Assembly: GCA_937136425.1 (NCBI GenBank)
Contig: CAKZON010000070.1
Span: 62,001 to 126,000 of the forward strand
Source of the DNA: an uncultured Crocinitomix sp.
GTDB taxonomy: Bacteria; Bacteroidota; Bacteroidia; Flavobacteriales_D; Crocinitomicaceae
Length of the DNA stretch: 64,000 bases
Direction of reading: 5' to 3'
Every line of letters starts with the position of its first letter. The stretch's first letter is position 1. This document shows positions 36,354-45,354 of the stretch, piece by piece. The translations under genes and the position numbers were made by a program. The notes beneath the pieces were generated by a model. The model did not search any database. It saw only the letters and a program-made list of their open reading frames with translations, and was not told where the DNA came from.

Positions 36354-37502
36354 ATGAAAAAAATATTACTTATAATGCTTTTTGGTCTTTTGGGATTCTC
36401 TGCCAACGCACAAGACACTTTAGGCTGCGGATTAATTGCCAATTTTACTTATTCGCTATCTGGAGAAACTCTTTATTTAACAAATACATCTACCGACGAA
36501 CCTTTATGGCCCTTTTATCATTGGACTGTTGATGGTTTATCTTCTAGTGAAGAAAACCCTACCTTTTCCACAATAGATTTTGAGGAAAGTGAATTAGTTT
36601 GCTTCACGGTATTTGATTCTACAGAAGAATGTGTTGACACTTACTGCATGACTATTTATTTTGCAGATGATAGTTTAGATGATGATAGCACTGGTTGTGC
36701 ACTACTAGCTAATTTCAGTTACACTATTTCTGGTGGTATGCTAAATCTTACCAATACTTCTACTGGTGAACCTGTATGGCCACATTACAGCTGGATGGTT
36801 GATGGTTTAACATCAGCTATTGAAAATCCATCTTTCCCGACTGCAGATTTTGAAGCAACTGAAGAAGTTTGCTTAACTGTATATGACTCATTAGAAGAAT
36901 GTATTGACACTTATTGCATGACTATTTATTTTGAAGATGATAGTTTAGATGATGACAGTACAGGATGTGCAGTGGATGCTAATTTCACATTTGTTAGATC
37001 TGCAGAAACCATTTATTTCACAAACACCTCAACAGACGAACCGGTAGATGCAATGTACAGATGGTATATTGATTGGGTACTTGCTTCTGAAGAAGAAAAT
37101 CCATCATTTGATGTTGCTGATTTTGAACCGTCAAAAACTATGTGTTTAGAAGTCTATACAGCTGATTGGACTTGCTACGATTCACTTTGCCAAGTTATTA
37201 CAATCGATTCTATTGTTATCGACTCTACAGCTAGCATTGGAATATTGGAAAAACCAACAGTTGAAATTTATCCAAACCCTGTTCATGATGCTTTAAACAT
37301 TACCGTTTCAAACACCAACGGAAATCAGCAAATTGCTATTTACTCTGCAATTGGAGAATTGGTAAGAATGGATCAAGTTGGATTAAACAATAAACAAGCT
37401 ACAATTGATGTAAGCAACCTTCCAGAAGGATTATACATCATTAACATAATTGATGAAGAAAACCCGAATTACAATATTCAAGAAAAGTTTATTAAAAACT
37501 AA
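36354..37502 (+). CDS. T9SS-exported protein with three tandem 90-residue repeats
   Basis: The 382-residue product has a signal peptide (MKKILLIMLFGLLGFSANA; ATG 36354, ten codons inside the open frame), then three tandem PKD-like units. Each starts with G-C-xxxANFT(Y/F) and contains LTNTSTxEP, W(T/M)VDGL, ENPxFxxxDFE and CxxTYCMTIYF. The linker DDSLDDDSTG joins them. The cysteines in each unit could form disulfides outside the cell. The end (VEIYPNPVHDALNITVSN...GLYIINIIDE) is a type A T9SS sorting domain. Function unknown; repeats of this sort are often adhesive or structural. It is transcribed alone. Confidence 0.85.
   Translation: MKKILLIMLFGLLGFSANAQDTLGCGLIANFTYSLSGETLYLTNTSTDEPLWPFYHWTVDGLSSSEENPTFSTIDFEESELVCFTVFDSTEECVDTYCMTIYFADDSLDDDSTGCALLANFSYTISGGMLNLTNTSTGEPVWPHYSWMVDGLTSAIENPSFPTADFEATEEVCLTVYDSLEECIDTYCMTIYFEDDSLDDDSTGCAVDANFTFVRSAETIYFTNTSTDEPVDAMYRWYIDWVLASEEENPSFDVADFEPSKTMCLEVYTADWTCYDSLCQVITIDSIVIDSTASIGILEKPTVEIYPNPVHDALNITVSNTNGNQQIAIYSAIGELVRMDQVGLNNKQATIDVSNLPEGLYIINIIDEENPNYNIQEKFIKN
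36423..37232 (+). repeat. Three tandem 270-bp coding repeats
   Basis: Units begin at 36423, 36693 and 36963 with an exact 270-bp period. Units 1 and 2 are most alike; the boundary segment encoding CMTIYFxDDSLDDDSTG is almost unchanged at DNA level at the ends of units 1 and 2. Unit 3 is more diverged. This indicates fairly recent internal duplication. Confidence 0.85.
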
Positions 37503-37544
37503 AAGAAAATTGGTTAAGTAGTATGGGGATACTATTTGGTTACA

Positions 37545-37580
37545 AAGAGGGCGGCACTATTCAATAGGTCGCCCTCTTCT
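37545..37580 (+). terminator. Probable terminator after the T9SS repeat protein
   Basis: The stem AAGAGGGCG (37545-37553) pairs with CGCCCTCTT (37570-37578) around a 16-base loop and is followed by CTTTT. The stem is strong and G/C-rich but the T-run is short. Confidence 0.65.
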
Positions 37581-37630
37581 TTTACACAATCATGATATTA
37601 ATCTGTTTCAAAAATCCCAATATAAAGCGG

Positions 37631-37638
37631 TATCTTAG
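37631..37638 (+). promoter_or_regulatory. Near-consensus -7 box for the sprT-like gene
   Basis: TATCTTAG matches TAnnTTTG at all specified positions but one. It ends 11 bases before the proposed CTG start, so the transcript would have a leader of only a few, mostly A, bases. It would place the likely transcription start downstream of any ATG that could open this gene. Confidence 0.4.
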
Positions 37639-37649
37639 CGAAAAAAAAA

Positions 37650-38276
37650 CTGAGCACAGACGAAAAAATAGCAGAATTTGCAACGCAACTTAGCCCTTTT
37701 TTACCAGACAACACTGCGGATTATGTAGCGACATTTTTAATTGAAAATGTAGTACATTTTACTGTGAGCAAAAAAAGGAAAACAAAGTTGGGTGATTATC
37801 GTCATCCATATAATGGAAAACCACATAGAATTTCGGTAAATGGTGATTTAAATCCATACAGTTTTTTAATTACGACATTGCACGAAATGGCACATTTAAC
37901 CACTTTTCAAAAGTATGGAAACCGTGTAAAACCGCATGGCGTACATTGGAAAACCGAATTTAAATCAATTGCCGATCCTATTTTGACTAAAGTGGCCTTA
38001 CCTACAGATGTGGCAATGGCATTAAACAATTATTTGCGCAATGCGAAAGCTTCTTCTTGTTCAGACGACAAACTTTATCGTGTTCTTAAACGTTATGACA
38101 AAAACAAAGGAATTACGCTTGAAGAGTTAGAAATTGGCGATTTATTTAAACTAAATGGAAAAATATTCGTTAAAGGAAAGAAGTTACGCACCCGTTTCGA
38201 GTGTGTTGAGGATATAACAAACAAAAAATATCGTGTGCTGGGTTTGGCTGAGGTTGATAAAATAGAAAGTAATTAA
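37650..38276 (+). CDS. SprT-like metalloprotease-domain protein, probable CTG start
   Basis: SprT-like proteins are single-domain zinc proteases of unknown bacterial role, related to the DNA-protein-crosslink protease SPRTN. The zinc site is HEMAHLTTFQKYGNRVKPHG, with HExxH plus a distal His. The frame is open upstream of GTG 37764 back to a stop at 37623. The extra part (DEKIAEFATQLSPFLPDNTADYV...NVVHFTVSKKRKTKLGDYR) is the N-terminal helix and strand usual for SprT proteins. CTG at 37650 would give M-STDEK, so I start there (208 residues). No ATG, GTG or TTG exists in frame between the stop and 37764. manC starts one base after the stop, so the genes are coupled. Confidence 0.82.
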   Translation: MSTDEKIAEFATQLSPFLPDNTADYVATFLIENVVHFTVSKKRKTKLGDYRHPYNGKPHRISVNGDLNPYSFLITTLHEMAHLTTFQKYGNRVKPHGVHWKTEFKSIADPILTKVALPTDVAMALNNYLRNAKASSCSDDKLYRVLKRYDKNKGITLEELEIGDLFKLNGKIFVKGKKLRTRFECVEDITNKKYRVLGLAEVDKIESN

Positions 38277-38277
38277 G

Positions 38278-39360
38278 ATGAATAATAATTTTGCCGTGAT
38301 AATGGCTGGAGGAATAGGAAGTCGATTTTGGCCAATGAGTCAAGAATCTCATCCTAAACAATTTTTAGATGTGTTAGGAATAGGTAAAACGCTTATCCAA
38401 ATGACCTATGAAAGGTTAAAAAAATTAGTGCCAGATTCGCAAATATATGTAGTAACAAATGAGCGTTATGCTGGTTTGGTAAAAGAACAAATAGGCATTG
38501 CTGACAATCAAATATTGACAGAACCAATGCGTAAAAACACCGCCGCGTGTATTGCTTACGCCTCGCATAAAATTTATAATCTAAACCCTAATGCCAACTT
38601 AATTGTTGCCCCTTCAGATCATTTAATTATGAAAGAAGATCGGTTTGTAGACATTGTAAATGTTGCATTAGAAAAATCACTTTCAGAAGAATGTTTAGTG
38701 ACATTAGGCATCAAACCTTCTCGCCCAGATTCGGGCTATGGATATATCCAATTTGAGGACGGCCGTGACATCTTAATGGGCGAAGTAAGAAAAGTTCGTC
38801 AATTTACTGAAAAACCAAATCGTGAATTAGCTGAAATATTTTTGAAAAGTGGCGACTATTATTGGAACTCAGGCATTTTTATTTGGACCGCCAAAACAAT
38901 TATTGATTCTTTGCAAAAGTTCAAACCTGAACTGAACCAACTATTCACTTCTAAAGGTGATGACTACAATACAGCAGCCGAACAGGATTTTATTAACGAG
39001 GCTTTTTACAACTGCGAAGACATTTCTATCGATTTTGCCGTTTTAGAGAATGCGAAGAATGTACATGTTGTATTGGCCAATTTTGGTTGGTCAGACTTGG
39101 GAACTTGGGGTTCTTTATATACCCATTTAGAACAAGATGTTGAAGGAAATGCTGTCATTGGCGAACATGTTCATATGTTTGAAAGTGAAAATTGTATTGT
39201 TAATATGCCAGATGATAAAATGGTATTATTACAAGGGTTGGAAGACTATATTGTTGTGGAAGCTCACGGCATTTTAATGGTTGTTAAAAAGAACCATGAA
39301 CAGCGTATTAAAGGGTATTTAAAAGAAATTAAGAAAAAAGACCCTAGTTATTTCGAATAA
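38278..39360 (+). CDS. manC: Mannose-1-phosphate guanylyltransferase
   Basis: The enzyme makes GDP-mannose from mannose-1-phosphate and GTP for polysaccharide and glycoprotein synthesis. The 360-residue length is that of the single-domain type without the isomerase part. Visible motifs are the pyrophosphorylase loop VIMAGGIGSRFWPMSQ with PKQF (residues 7-30), RKNTAACIAYA, VAPSDHLI, RPDSGYGYIQ, FTEKPN, WNSGIFIW and NFGWSDLGTW. It is coupled to the SprT-like gene upstream by a single base and precedes an unknown gene after 31 bases. Two glycosyltransferase genes lie 2.6 kb downstream. Confidence 0.95.
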   Translation: MNNNFAVIMAGGIGSRFWPMSQESHPKQFLDVLGIGKTLIQMTYERLKKLVPDSQIYVVTNERYAGLVKEQIGIADNQILTEPMRKNTAACIAYASHKIYNLNPNANLIVAPSDHLIMKEDRFVDIVNVALEKSLSEECLVTLGIKPSRPDSGYGYIQFEDGRDILMGEVRKVRQFTEKPNRELAEIFLKSGDYYWNSGIFIWTAKTIIDSLQKFKPELNQLFTSKGDDYNTAAEQDFINEAFYNCEDISIDFAVLENAKNVHVVLANFGWSDLGTWGSLYTHLEQDVEGNAVIGEHVHMFESENCIVNMPDDKMVLLQGLEDYIVVEAHGILMVVKKNHEQRIKGYLKEIKKKDPSYFE

Positions 39361-39391
39361 TCATTCATTACAAGAATTGATACAACCTTAA

Positions 39392-40024
39392 ATGCCCAAC
39401 TTTTTACTAGACACACACAATTCATACCACTTTGATAGTGACGCAAAGGCATTTAGTATACTCATTGCTGAACTTCAAAAAAAACATGAAAGGGTTAAAA
39501 CTAAAAAGGTTTCTCTGGCTGAATTTGAATTAATAAAAACACGGCACAAAGTTCAAATTGGTAGACGGGTTGGCTTAAAAAATCAATTGCACCATATTTG
39601 CGAATTATTAGAAGTTCAATACGGTTTTAACTATAATGAGGTGAGTACACATGAAATGGGTAAAAACATTTCAGAATTCCGTACCTATCCTTTTTTTTTA
39701 TTTCAACATAGTACCGATTTAGGACATGTTATCATTCGACCAGAAACGATTGGCGACAAAATATCTGAGCTCTTTAATTCAATCGATATTGATTTTAAGA
39801 AGCATAAAAAGTTTAGTTTTAAATACTTTGTAAGTTCTGAAAATCGAGAGAAAGTCAAAGCAAATATGCCAGATGCATTACTCCATTATTTGAAAGACGT
39901 AAAGGGAGTATCTATTGAGTTGATAGATGGTTTTTGTTTGATCTGTAATAACAAAGCAATCTCTAATGACAATGGGCTACCACTTAGCCAAATTGCTTTC
40001 GACATTAAAGAAATACTTAAATAA
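39392..40024 (+). CDS. Soluble protein of unknown function
   Basis: The 210-residue protein has no signal or membrane segment. The N-terminal half is helical and basic (AKAFSILIAELQKKHERVKTKKVSL). The C-terminal half (KFSFKYFVSSENREKVKANMPDALLHYL....ELIDGFCLICNNKAI) recalls the end of DUF3137-type proteins, but this is only a faint resemblance. It follows manC by 31 bases and is convergent with sppA (one base between stops). I do not recognise a family and infer no role from its position. Confidence 0.65.
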   Translation: MPNFLLDTHNSYHFDSDAKAFSILIAELQKKHERVKTKKVSLAEFELIKTRHKVQIGRRVGLKNQLHHICELLEVQYGFNYNEVSTHEMGKNISEFRTYPFFLFQHSTDLGHVIIRPETIGDKISELFNSIDIDFKKHKKFSFKYFVSSENREKVKANMPDALLHYLKDVKGVSIELIDGFCLICNNKAISNDNGLPLSQIAFDIKEILK

Positions 40025-40025
40025 T

Positions 40026-41825
40026 TTAGTCTATCCAATACAAATAAGGCATTCGCGCTTGAATTTGCGAAGTCTGTCCAATTGTTTTTAGATAGTTATA
40101 AATGTCTGTCAATTGCATTTCTAACTGACTTTGAGCCGTAGCAGATTCATCTTCCTCTTCAAGACTTTCAAGCAAATCAAAAAGTTCCGAGCTTTTAGCT
40201 TCTGGATAGTATTTAATTGCAATATCCGCCTCAGCAATTCCAGCTTTTTCGGCCGCGTAACTAATCGCATCATTCAATCCTCCAAACTCATCAATTAAAC
40301 CAATTTTTATGGCGTCTTTCCCTGCCCAAACTCTTCCTTGACCAATACTATCCACCTCAACCTTTGTCATATTACGTCCAGCACCTACTTTACTAATAAA
40401 ATCGTCATAAATGTCATCAACACCTTGTTGAATCAACTTTAATTCTGAGTCTGTCAATTTTTTATTTAAAGAAAGTATAGCGTGATCATTCGTTTGAACA
40501 CGATCAAAAGTAACGCCCAATTTATTCTTCAACATATCTCCAGTAAACGGAATGATTCCGAAAACTCCAATTGAACCAGTGATGGTATTTTCTTGTGCAA
40601 AAATACGATCTCCTTCACACGCGATATAATAACCTCCAGATGCAGCAACATCTCCCATTGAAACTATAAATGGTTTCCCGGCTTCTTTGGTTTTAACAAC
40701 TTCACGCCAAATTATATCACTTGCCAAAGCACTTCCTCCAGGAGAGTTAACTCTTAAAACAACTGCTTCAATTAAAGAATCCAGCCTTGCATCTCTAATC
40801 TGCTCAGAAAGACTTGTTCCTCCAATTTGGTTATTACCGCCAACACCGTCAACAATTTCACCTTCGGCAAAAATCACTGCTATATTCTTATCATCCAATT
40901 TAGCCAATGTTCTTTCTTCTTTCGTTTTTTTCATAGCATACTTTTGGAAAGACAATAACTCCACATCTGCCCCAGAATCAACTCCACTGCGTTTAGCCAA
41001 AGAATCTAACACTTGATCGTAGTATAGCGTTCCGTCCGCCATTTTATACTTTACAGCGTCACCAGACTTGCGAATATATGCGCTATCTGCAATTTCATTT
41101 AAACGACTAACCTTAAGGTTTCTTGAAGCTCCAATTTCAGTTGTCATTACACCCCAAAGTGCATCAATATATTTTTGAGTTTGTAGACGATTAGCTTCAC
41201 TCATTTGCTCATAGATCAAAGGCTCAACGGCACTTTTAAAACGGTTGTTTGATCCTCTTATAATCTGCATTTCAACGTCTAATTTTTCTAGGGCTCCTTT
41301 TAAGAACATAATTTCAGTTCCCAATCCTAAAAACTCTAACATACCTGAAGGGTAAACATATAATTCTTGAGCAGCAGAGGCTAAATAATAGGCTTTTTTA
41401 TCATAATTTTCGTGATAAGAAACAACGAACTTTCCTTCATTCTGAAACTTAATCAAAGCATCTCTAATCTCTTTGATAGTTGCCATTCCAGCACTTAAAT
41501 TGTTACAATTCAAGAAAATACCTTCAATTTTATCATCTTTCGCCGCTAATTCAATTCCTTCAATAATCTCTGTTAATCCAAATTGTTTTGACATTTGAAA
41601 TGTTCCTGGATCAAATGCTGCATAGGTATAATCACCAATTGCACCATCCAACTCCATATGTAAGACCGTATTTTCTTCCACCATCAATTGTTTCGATTCA
41701 AACATAGTACCGAATCCAGAGACCATTGAATTTAGAATGGCAAAGAAAATTAATAGCACGATCACGCCAGACACCACACTTGCGAGTAAACTAGCCCAAA
41801 ACGTTTTCCAAAAAGTCATATTCAT
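40026..41825 (-). CDS. sppA: Signal peptide peptidase SppA (67-kDa type)
   Basis: SppA is a membrane-bound Ser-Lys protease that degrades signal peptides after cleavage. The 599-residue length fits the long, duplicated form. One N-terminal membrane segment (about residues 7-34) is followed by an N-terminal half carrying the likely catalytic Lys in NYDKKAYYLASAAQ. The C-terminal half holds the nucleophile Ser in GDVAASGGYYIAC, plus VNSPGGSALASD and the ENTITGSIGVFG stretch. ATG 41825 or the ATG two codons later are both possible. The promoter (TTG-22-TACTTTTG) is good. Confidence 0.93.
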   Translation of the reverse strand: MNMTFWKTFWASLLASVVSGVIVLLIFFAILNSMVSGFGTMFESKQLMVEENTVLHMELDGAIGDYTYAAFDPGTFQMSKQFGLTEIIEGIELAAKDDKIEGIFLNCNNLSAGMATIKEIRDALIKFQNEGKFVVSYHENYDKKAYYLASAAQELYVYPSGMLEFLGLGTEIMFLKGALEKLDVEMQIIRGSNNRFKSAVEPLIYEQMSEANRLQTQKYIDALWGVMTTEIGASRNLKVSRLNEIADSAYIRKSGDAVKYKMADGTLYYDQVLDSLAKRSGVDSGADVELLSFQKYAMKKTKEERTLAKLDDKNIAVIFAEGEIVDGVGGNNQIGGTSLSEQIRDARLDSLIEAVVLRVNSPGGSALASDIIWREVVKTKEAGKPFIVSMGDVAASGGYYIACEGDRIFAQENTITGSIGVFGIIPFTGDMLKNKLGVTFDRVQTNDHAILSLNKKLTDSELKLIQQGVDDIYDDFISKVGAGRNMTKVEVDSIGQGRVWAGKDAIKIGLIDEFGGLNDAISYAAEKAGIAEADIAIKYYPEAKSSELFDLLESLEEEDESATAQSQLEMQLTDIYNYLKTIGQTSQIQARMPYLYWID

Positions 41826-41848
41826 AATTGCAGATTTATTGAGTTGAT

Positions 41849-41881
41849 CAAAAGTAGCGAAGATTCGGCAGAATTAAACAA
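41849..41881 (-). promoter_or_regulatory. Promoter (-33 TTG, -7 TACTTTTG) for sppA
   Basis: On the minus strand TTG (complement of 41879-41881) is followed after 22 bases by TACTTTTG (41849-41856), an exact TAnnTTTG, 23 bases before ATG 41825. Confidence 0.6.
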
Positions 41882-41978
41882 AAAAGTACACTAACGGCAG
41901 TTAATGAGCTATTTTCGGTGAAATAGAATTGATATTATCGATTTTTTGCACAACAATTAGCCATTCGGTTCGTTTTGT

Positions 41979-41986
41979 TAATTTTG
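41979..41986 (+). promoter_or_regulatory. -7 box abutting the first glycosyltransferase gene
   Basis: TAATTTTG is an exact TAnnTTTG match and ends only four bases before ATG 41991, implying a leaderless message. No TTG at the ideal -33 position. Confidence 0.5.
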
Positions 41987-41990
41987 CGGA

Positions 41991-43106
41991 ATGGCCAATA
42001 AAAAGCGCGTCATAGTTTCAGTTACAAATGATATCTACACGGATCAAAGGGTGCGTAAGGTTTGCGAATTTTTGGTGAGTCAAAATTATGCCGTTACACT
42101 TGTTGGGCGCAAATTAAAAAACAGCAAAAATTTACCTGAAACAGCTTACAAAACAAAGCGGTTTCCGTTATGGTTTACCAAAGGGGCTCTGTTTTATGCC
42201 AATTATAATTTAAGGTTATTTTTCTTCCTTCTATTTCATAAAGCAGATGTTTTGTTGGCGAATGATTTAGATACACTTTATGCAAATCATTGGGCAAGAA
42301 AGTTCAAAAAGAATTGCCGATTAATTTATGATTCCCATGAATATTATATTGGCGTACCAGAGTTAGTGAGCCGCCCAAAGATTCAAAAATTTTGGAGAGG
42401 AATTGAACGCAGAACATTGCCCAAAGCGGATGTCATGTACACAGTAAATGAATCAATCGCTGATATTTATAGAAAAGAATATAGCAGAGAGGTGAAAGTG
42501 GTTCGAAACATTTCGGATTTTAAAGGGATTAATGAACAAAAATCTCGTGAAGAACTTGGCTTGCCAACTGACAAGCATATCATTATCATTCAAGGAGCCG
42601 GAATTAACATTGATCGAGGCGCCGAGGAAGTAATGGAAGCCGTACAACTCATGAAAGATACCATTCTCATTTTTGTAGGTGATGGAGACGTTGTACCACT
42701 TTTAAAAGCAAAAGTAAAAGCGGATAATTTAGCGGATAAAATTCGGTTTTTTGGCAAACAACCCTATGACACCTTGATGAATTACACGCAATTGTCTGAC
42801 GTTGGCATATCAATGGATAAGGACACTAACGTGAATTATCGTTTTTCTCTTCCCAATAAAATTTTTGATTATATCCATGCCGGAATTCCCGTTTTGGTTT
42901 CTGACCTTACAGAGATTAAACGAGTAGTAGAATCCTATAATGTAGGTTTAGTTTGTCCGTCTCATGATCCGCAAGAAATTGCAGATTATTTGACCAAAAT
43001 CTTGACCGATAAAGACCTAAATGCTACTTTTAAAACCAATACTAAAAAAGCTTCACAAGAATTGACTTGGGCCAAGGAATGTGAAGTACTAAAAACCATC
43101 TTTTGA
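41991..43106 (+). CDS. GT4-like glycosyltransferase
   Basis: The 371-residue protein has the two-Rossmann GT-B layout. Near the start, VSVTNDIYTDQRVRKVCEFLVSQNYAVTLVGRK is typical of this GT4 group, followed by ANDLDTLYANHWA and YDSHEYYIGVPEL. In the second half, IIIIQGAGINIDRGAEEVMEAV and FGKQPYDTLMNYTQLSDVGISMDKDTNVNYRFSLPNKIFDYIHAGIPVLVS form the nucleotide-sugar site; the PNKIFDYIHAGIPV segment is the E/K-rich donor motif region. It should add a sugar to a cell-surface glycan. It is soluble or peripherally bound. The next glycosyltransferase begins inside its stop codon. Confidence 0.88.
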   Translation: MANKKRVIVSVTNDIYTDQRVRKVCEFLVSQNYAVTLVGRKLKNSKNLPETAYKTKRFPLWFTKGALFYANYNLRLFFFLLFHKADVLLANDLDTLYANHWARKFKKNCRLIYDSHEYYIGVPELVSRPKIQKFWRGIERRTLPKADVMYTVNESIADIYRKEYSREVKVVRNISDFKGINEQKSREELGLPTDKHIIIIQGAGINIDRGAEEVMEAVQLMKDTILIFVGDGDVVPLLKAKVKADNLADKIRFFGKQPYDTLMNYTQLSDVGISMDKDTNVNYRFSLPNKIFDYIHAGIPVLVSDLTEIKRVVESYNVGLVCPSHDPQEIADYLTKILTDKDLNATFKTNTKKASQELTWAKECEVLKTIF

Positions 43107-44236
43107 CCACAACACCCTTCCACATTATCGCTTTTGATGTTCCCTATCCTCCAAATTATGGCGGAATTGTTGACGTTTATTATAAACTTAAAAATTTGCA
43201 TGCCACAGGAGGAAAGATCATTTATCACTGTTTCTATTACGCTGGGCACAATCCACCCACTGAGCTTTTAGAGCAATATTGTGATGAAATTTATTATTAT
43301 CCCCGCAAGAAAAAACTGTGGAAACTAGTCACTTCTAAACTTCCTTATGTAGTTTCTAGTCGTGACAACAAAGCATTGCTTGACCGCTTATTAAAGGATG
43401 GTTATCCTATTTTGTTTGATGGAATTCAAACATGCTTTTTCATGAATCATCCAGAGATTAAAAAGCGCAAGCGAATTTTTAGAGCAAATAATATTGAGCA
43501 TGCTTATTATGAGGGATTGGCGCGTTGGGAAACTTCGTGGTTAAAGAAACAATACTTAAAAATAGAGGCCAATCGCTTGGCAAGATTTGAAAAGCAATTA
43601 ACGGGTGTAGATGCCATTTTATCCGTTGCAAAAATGGATATTCCTCATTTTTCACAATACGGCCCTACGCATCATATCCCGCCGTTTTTCAATAGTGAAA
43701 ACCAAGCCGAGATTGATGAGAAAAGCACTGTAAAACAAGTACTTTTTCAGGGGAATTTGGCGGTGAAAGAAAATGAGCATGCAGCCAAATTTATCTTAGA
43801 AAACATTGCGCAACATACCACTAATAAAATCGTAATTGCAGGAAAAGATCCTTCGGAACAGTTAATTGCAATGGCGAAAAAAGTAAAGAATGTAGAACTC
43901 ATCCCTACCCCTTCTATTGAAGTTATGGATGCCTTAATTCGGAACTCGGCAGTTAATTTATTAATGACCTTTCAGCAAACAGGTATTAAGCTAAAATTAC
44001 TTCATGCTTTAGAATCTGGTCAACACATTATCATTAATGATAAAATGGATGATTCTGGAATTTTTGCTGCACTTTGCCATGTTGAAAACGAACCACGTGA
44101 TATTGCAGCTAAGATTGATGAATTAATGCAAAAGCCTTTTACGCAAGCGCATAAAACACAACGCGACATTGACTTTGCAAAAAATTACGGCAACGAAAAT
44201 AATGCACGCAGAATTTTAGAGATTATTGGGGATTGA
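43103..44236 (+). CDS. GT-B-type glycosyltransferase, TTG start overlapping the upstream stop
   Basis: The 377-residue protein starts FHIIAFDVPYPPNYGGIVDVYYKLKNLHATG, the glycosyltransferase N-terminal pattern (P-Y-PP-x-GG). The second half has VKQVLFQGNLAVKENEHAAKFIL and a distal region (SAVNLLMTFQQTGIKLKLLHALESGQHIIIN) that matches the donor-site helix. The start is TTG at 43103, giving a TTGA start/stop overlap with the preceding gene; no in-frame ATG comes earlier than the NHPEIKK region. Tight coupling indicates joint work with the upstream enzyme. It lies close to manC, so a mannose-containing glycan is possible (inference). Confidence 0.85.
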   Translation: MTTTPFHIIAFDVPYPPNYGGIVDVYYKLKNLHATGGKIIYHCFYYAGHNPPTELLEQYCDEIYYYPRKKKLWKLVTSKLPYVVSSRDNKALLDRLLKDGYPILFDGIQTCFFMNHPEIKKRKRIFRANNIEHAYYEGLARWETSWLKKQYLKIEANRLARFEKQLTGVDAILSVAKMDIPHFSQYGPTHHIPPFFNSENQAEIDEKSTVKQVLFQGNLAVKENEHAAKFILENIAQHTTNKIVIAGKDPSEQLIAMAKKVKNVELIPTPSIEVMDALIRNSAVNLLMTFQQTGIKLKLLHALESGQHIIINDKMDDSGIFAALCHVENEPRDIAAKIDELMQKPFTQAHKTQRDIDFAKNYGNENNARRILEIIGD

Positions 44237-44287
44237 GCTAGATAATCAAGTTCAAAAAAACTCTTTCTTACTCACTGAATCAGCAAA

Positions 44288-45331
44288 CTATTTCGCTTTT
44301 CCTGAAGGCACGTGCTTATCAGTAAACTTTGCAACTGATTTATTCCATGCATCTAAATAAGTTCCGCGGTCTTTATTCATAGCCTCATTCGCTTTATTAT
44401 AAGCATCAACAGAAGCATTCATTTCGTTCACTGCATTATTGTATTTATCTACATCCTCTTGCGTTCTATTCTTCTCTTTAATTTGACTAAACGATTCGTT
44501 TACCGCATTAAAGTTTTCGGTTTTCAAAAAATAATCAGTAACGGCTGTGATTTTATTCTCTGCCTCATCTTTATAAAACTTCAACATATTATTACAAGCC
44601 GTAACAATTGTATTGTCATTATTGAATGACTTAATATCTTTCAATAATTCCAAGCCCTCATTAGCTGTACTTGCAAGCGCATCTTTATTTTGCTCAATAC
44701 CGCTTACGTCTTTATTATTAATGGCCGCCATTAAATACGACTCTTGAATATAGCTCTTGAAGAAGATCAAATAAACTTTATTATAATAATCATAAACCTC
44801 ACTTGCAATTTTCATTTTTTGCGCCAGCTTATCATCTTCATTTTTAATCAATGTAATTCCGTTTTTTGCTGCAAAAACAGCCTGTTGGTCACCAACCATC
44901 TCACCAGATTCGCGCATTTTTTTATTGGCAGCTTCTTGTGCCATTAAATAGGCCTCCATATTGTCATATGACTTTTCTGCAATCTCCTCCATATCCACAA
45001 TCTTTGCATAATCCTCTTTTAATACCAAGTAATTAATATTCAAAAAAGAAACCACTGAATCTCTATAAGCTGTGCTACCATCAAATGCTTGCATTTTACT
45101 TACACGGTTTAATGCAGACCTTGAAGTCTGTAATAGTTCTGCACGGCGCTTTTCAACTTTACGGGCACTTTTACCATGCGAAACAGCATTCGTATAATCC
45201 CACATGTCCTTTTGGATTTTTTTTGTTTCCGCAGTGATTTTCTCCATATACTCCAATGCAGTTTGGCTAAACCCTGAATAGGTAATTGTCAATAAAATGA
45301 AACTGAAAAGTATTCCCTTTAGATTCGTCAT
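44288..45331 (-). CDS. Secreted helical protein, LIC11966-like
   Basis: The 347-residue product has a signal peptide (MTNLKGILFSFILLTITYSGFSQ). The rest is nearly all alpha-helical with coiled-coil character (AETKKIQKDMWDYTNAVSHGKSARKVEKRRAELLQ, NESFSQIKEKNRTQEDVDKYNNAVNEMN). The N-terminal WDYT-AVSHGKSARKVE segment recalls the LIC11966 family of surface proteins, a family named only from memory. It follows the S41 protease by 23 bases and is likely cotranscribed with it and the aldehyde dehydrogenase. It may be periplasmic. No enzymatic motif seen. Confidence 0.75.
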   Translation of the reverse strand: MTNLKGILFSFILLTITYSGFSQTALEYMEKITAETKKIQKDMWDYTNAVSHGKSARKVEKRRAELLQTSRSALNRVSKMQAFDGSTAYRDSVVSFLNINYLVLKEDYAKIVDMEEIAEKSYDNMEAYLMAQEAANKKMRESGEMVGDQQAVFAAKNGITLIKNEDDKLAQKMKIASEVYDYYNKVYLIFFKSYIQESYLMAAINNKDVSGIEQNKDALASTANEGLELLKDIKSFNNDNTIVTACNNMLKFYKDEAENKITAVTDYFLKTENFNAVNESFSQIKEKNRTQEDVDKYNNAVNEMNASVDAYNKANEAMNKDRGTYLDAWNKSVAKFTDKHVPSGKAK

Positions 45332-45354
45332 GTCTTTTAATCTTTTTGTTTGAG

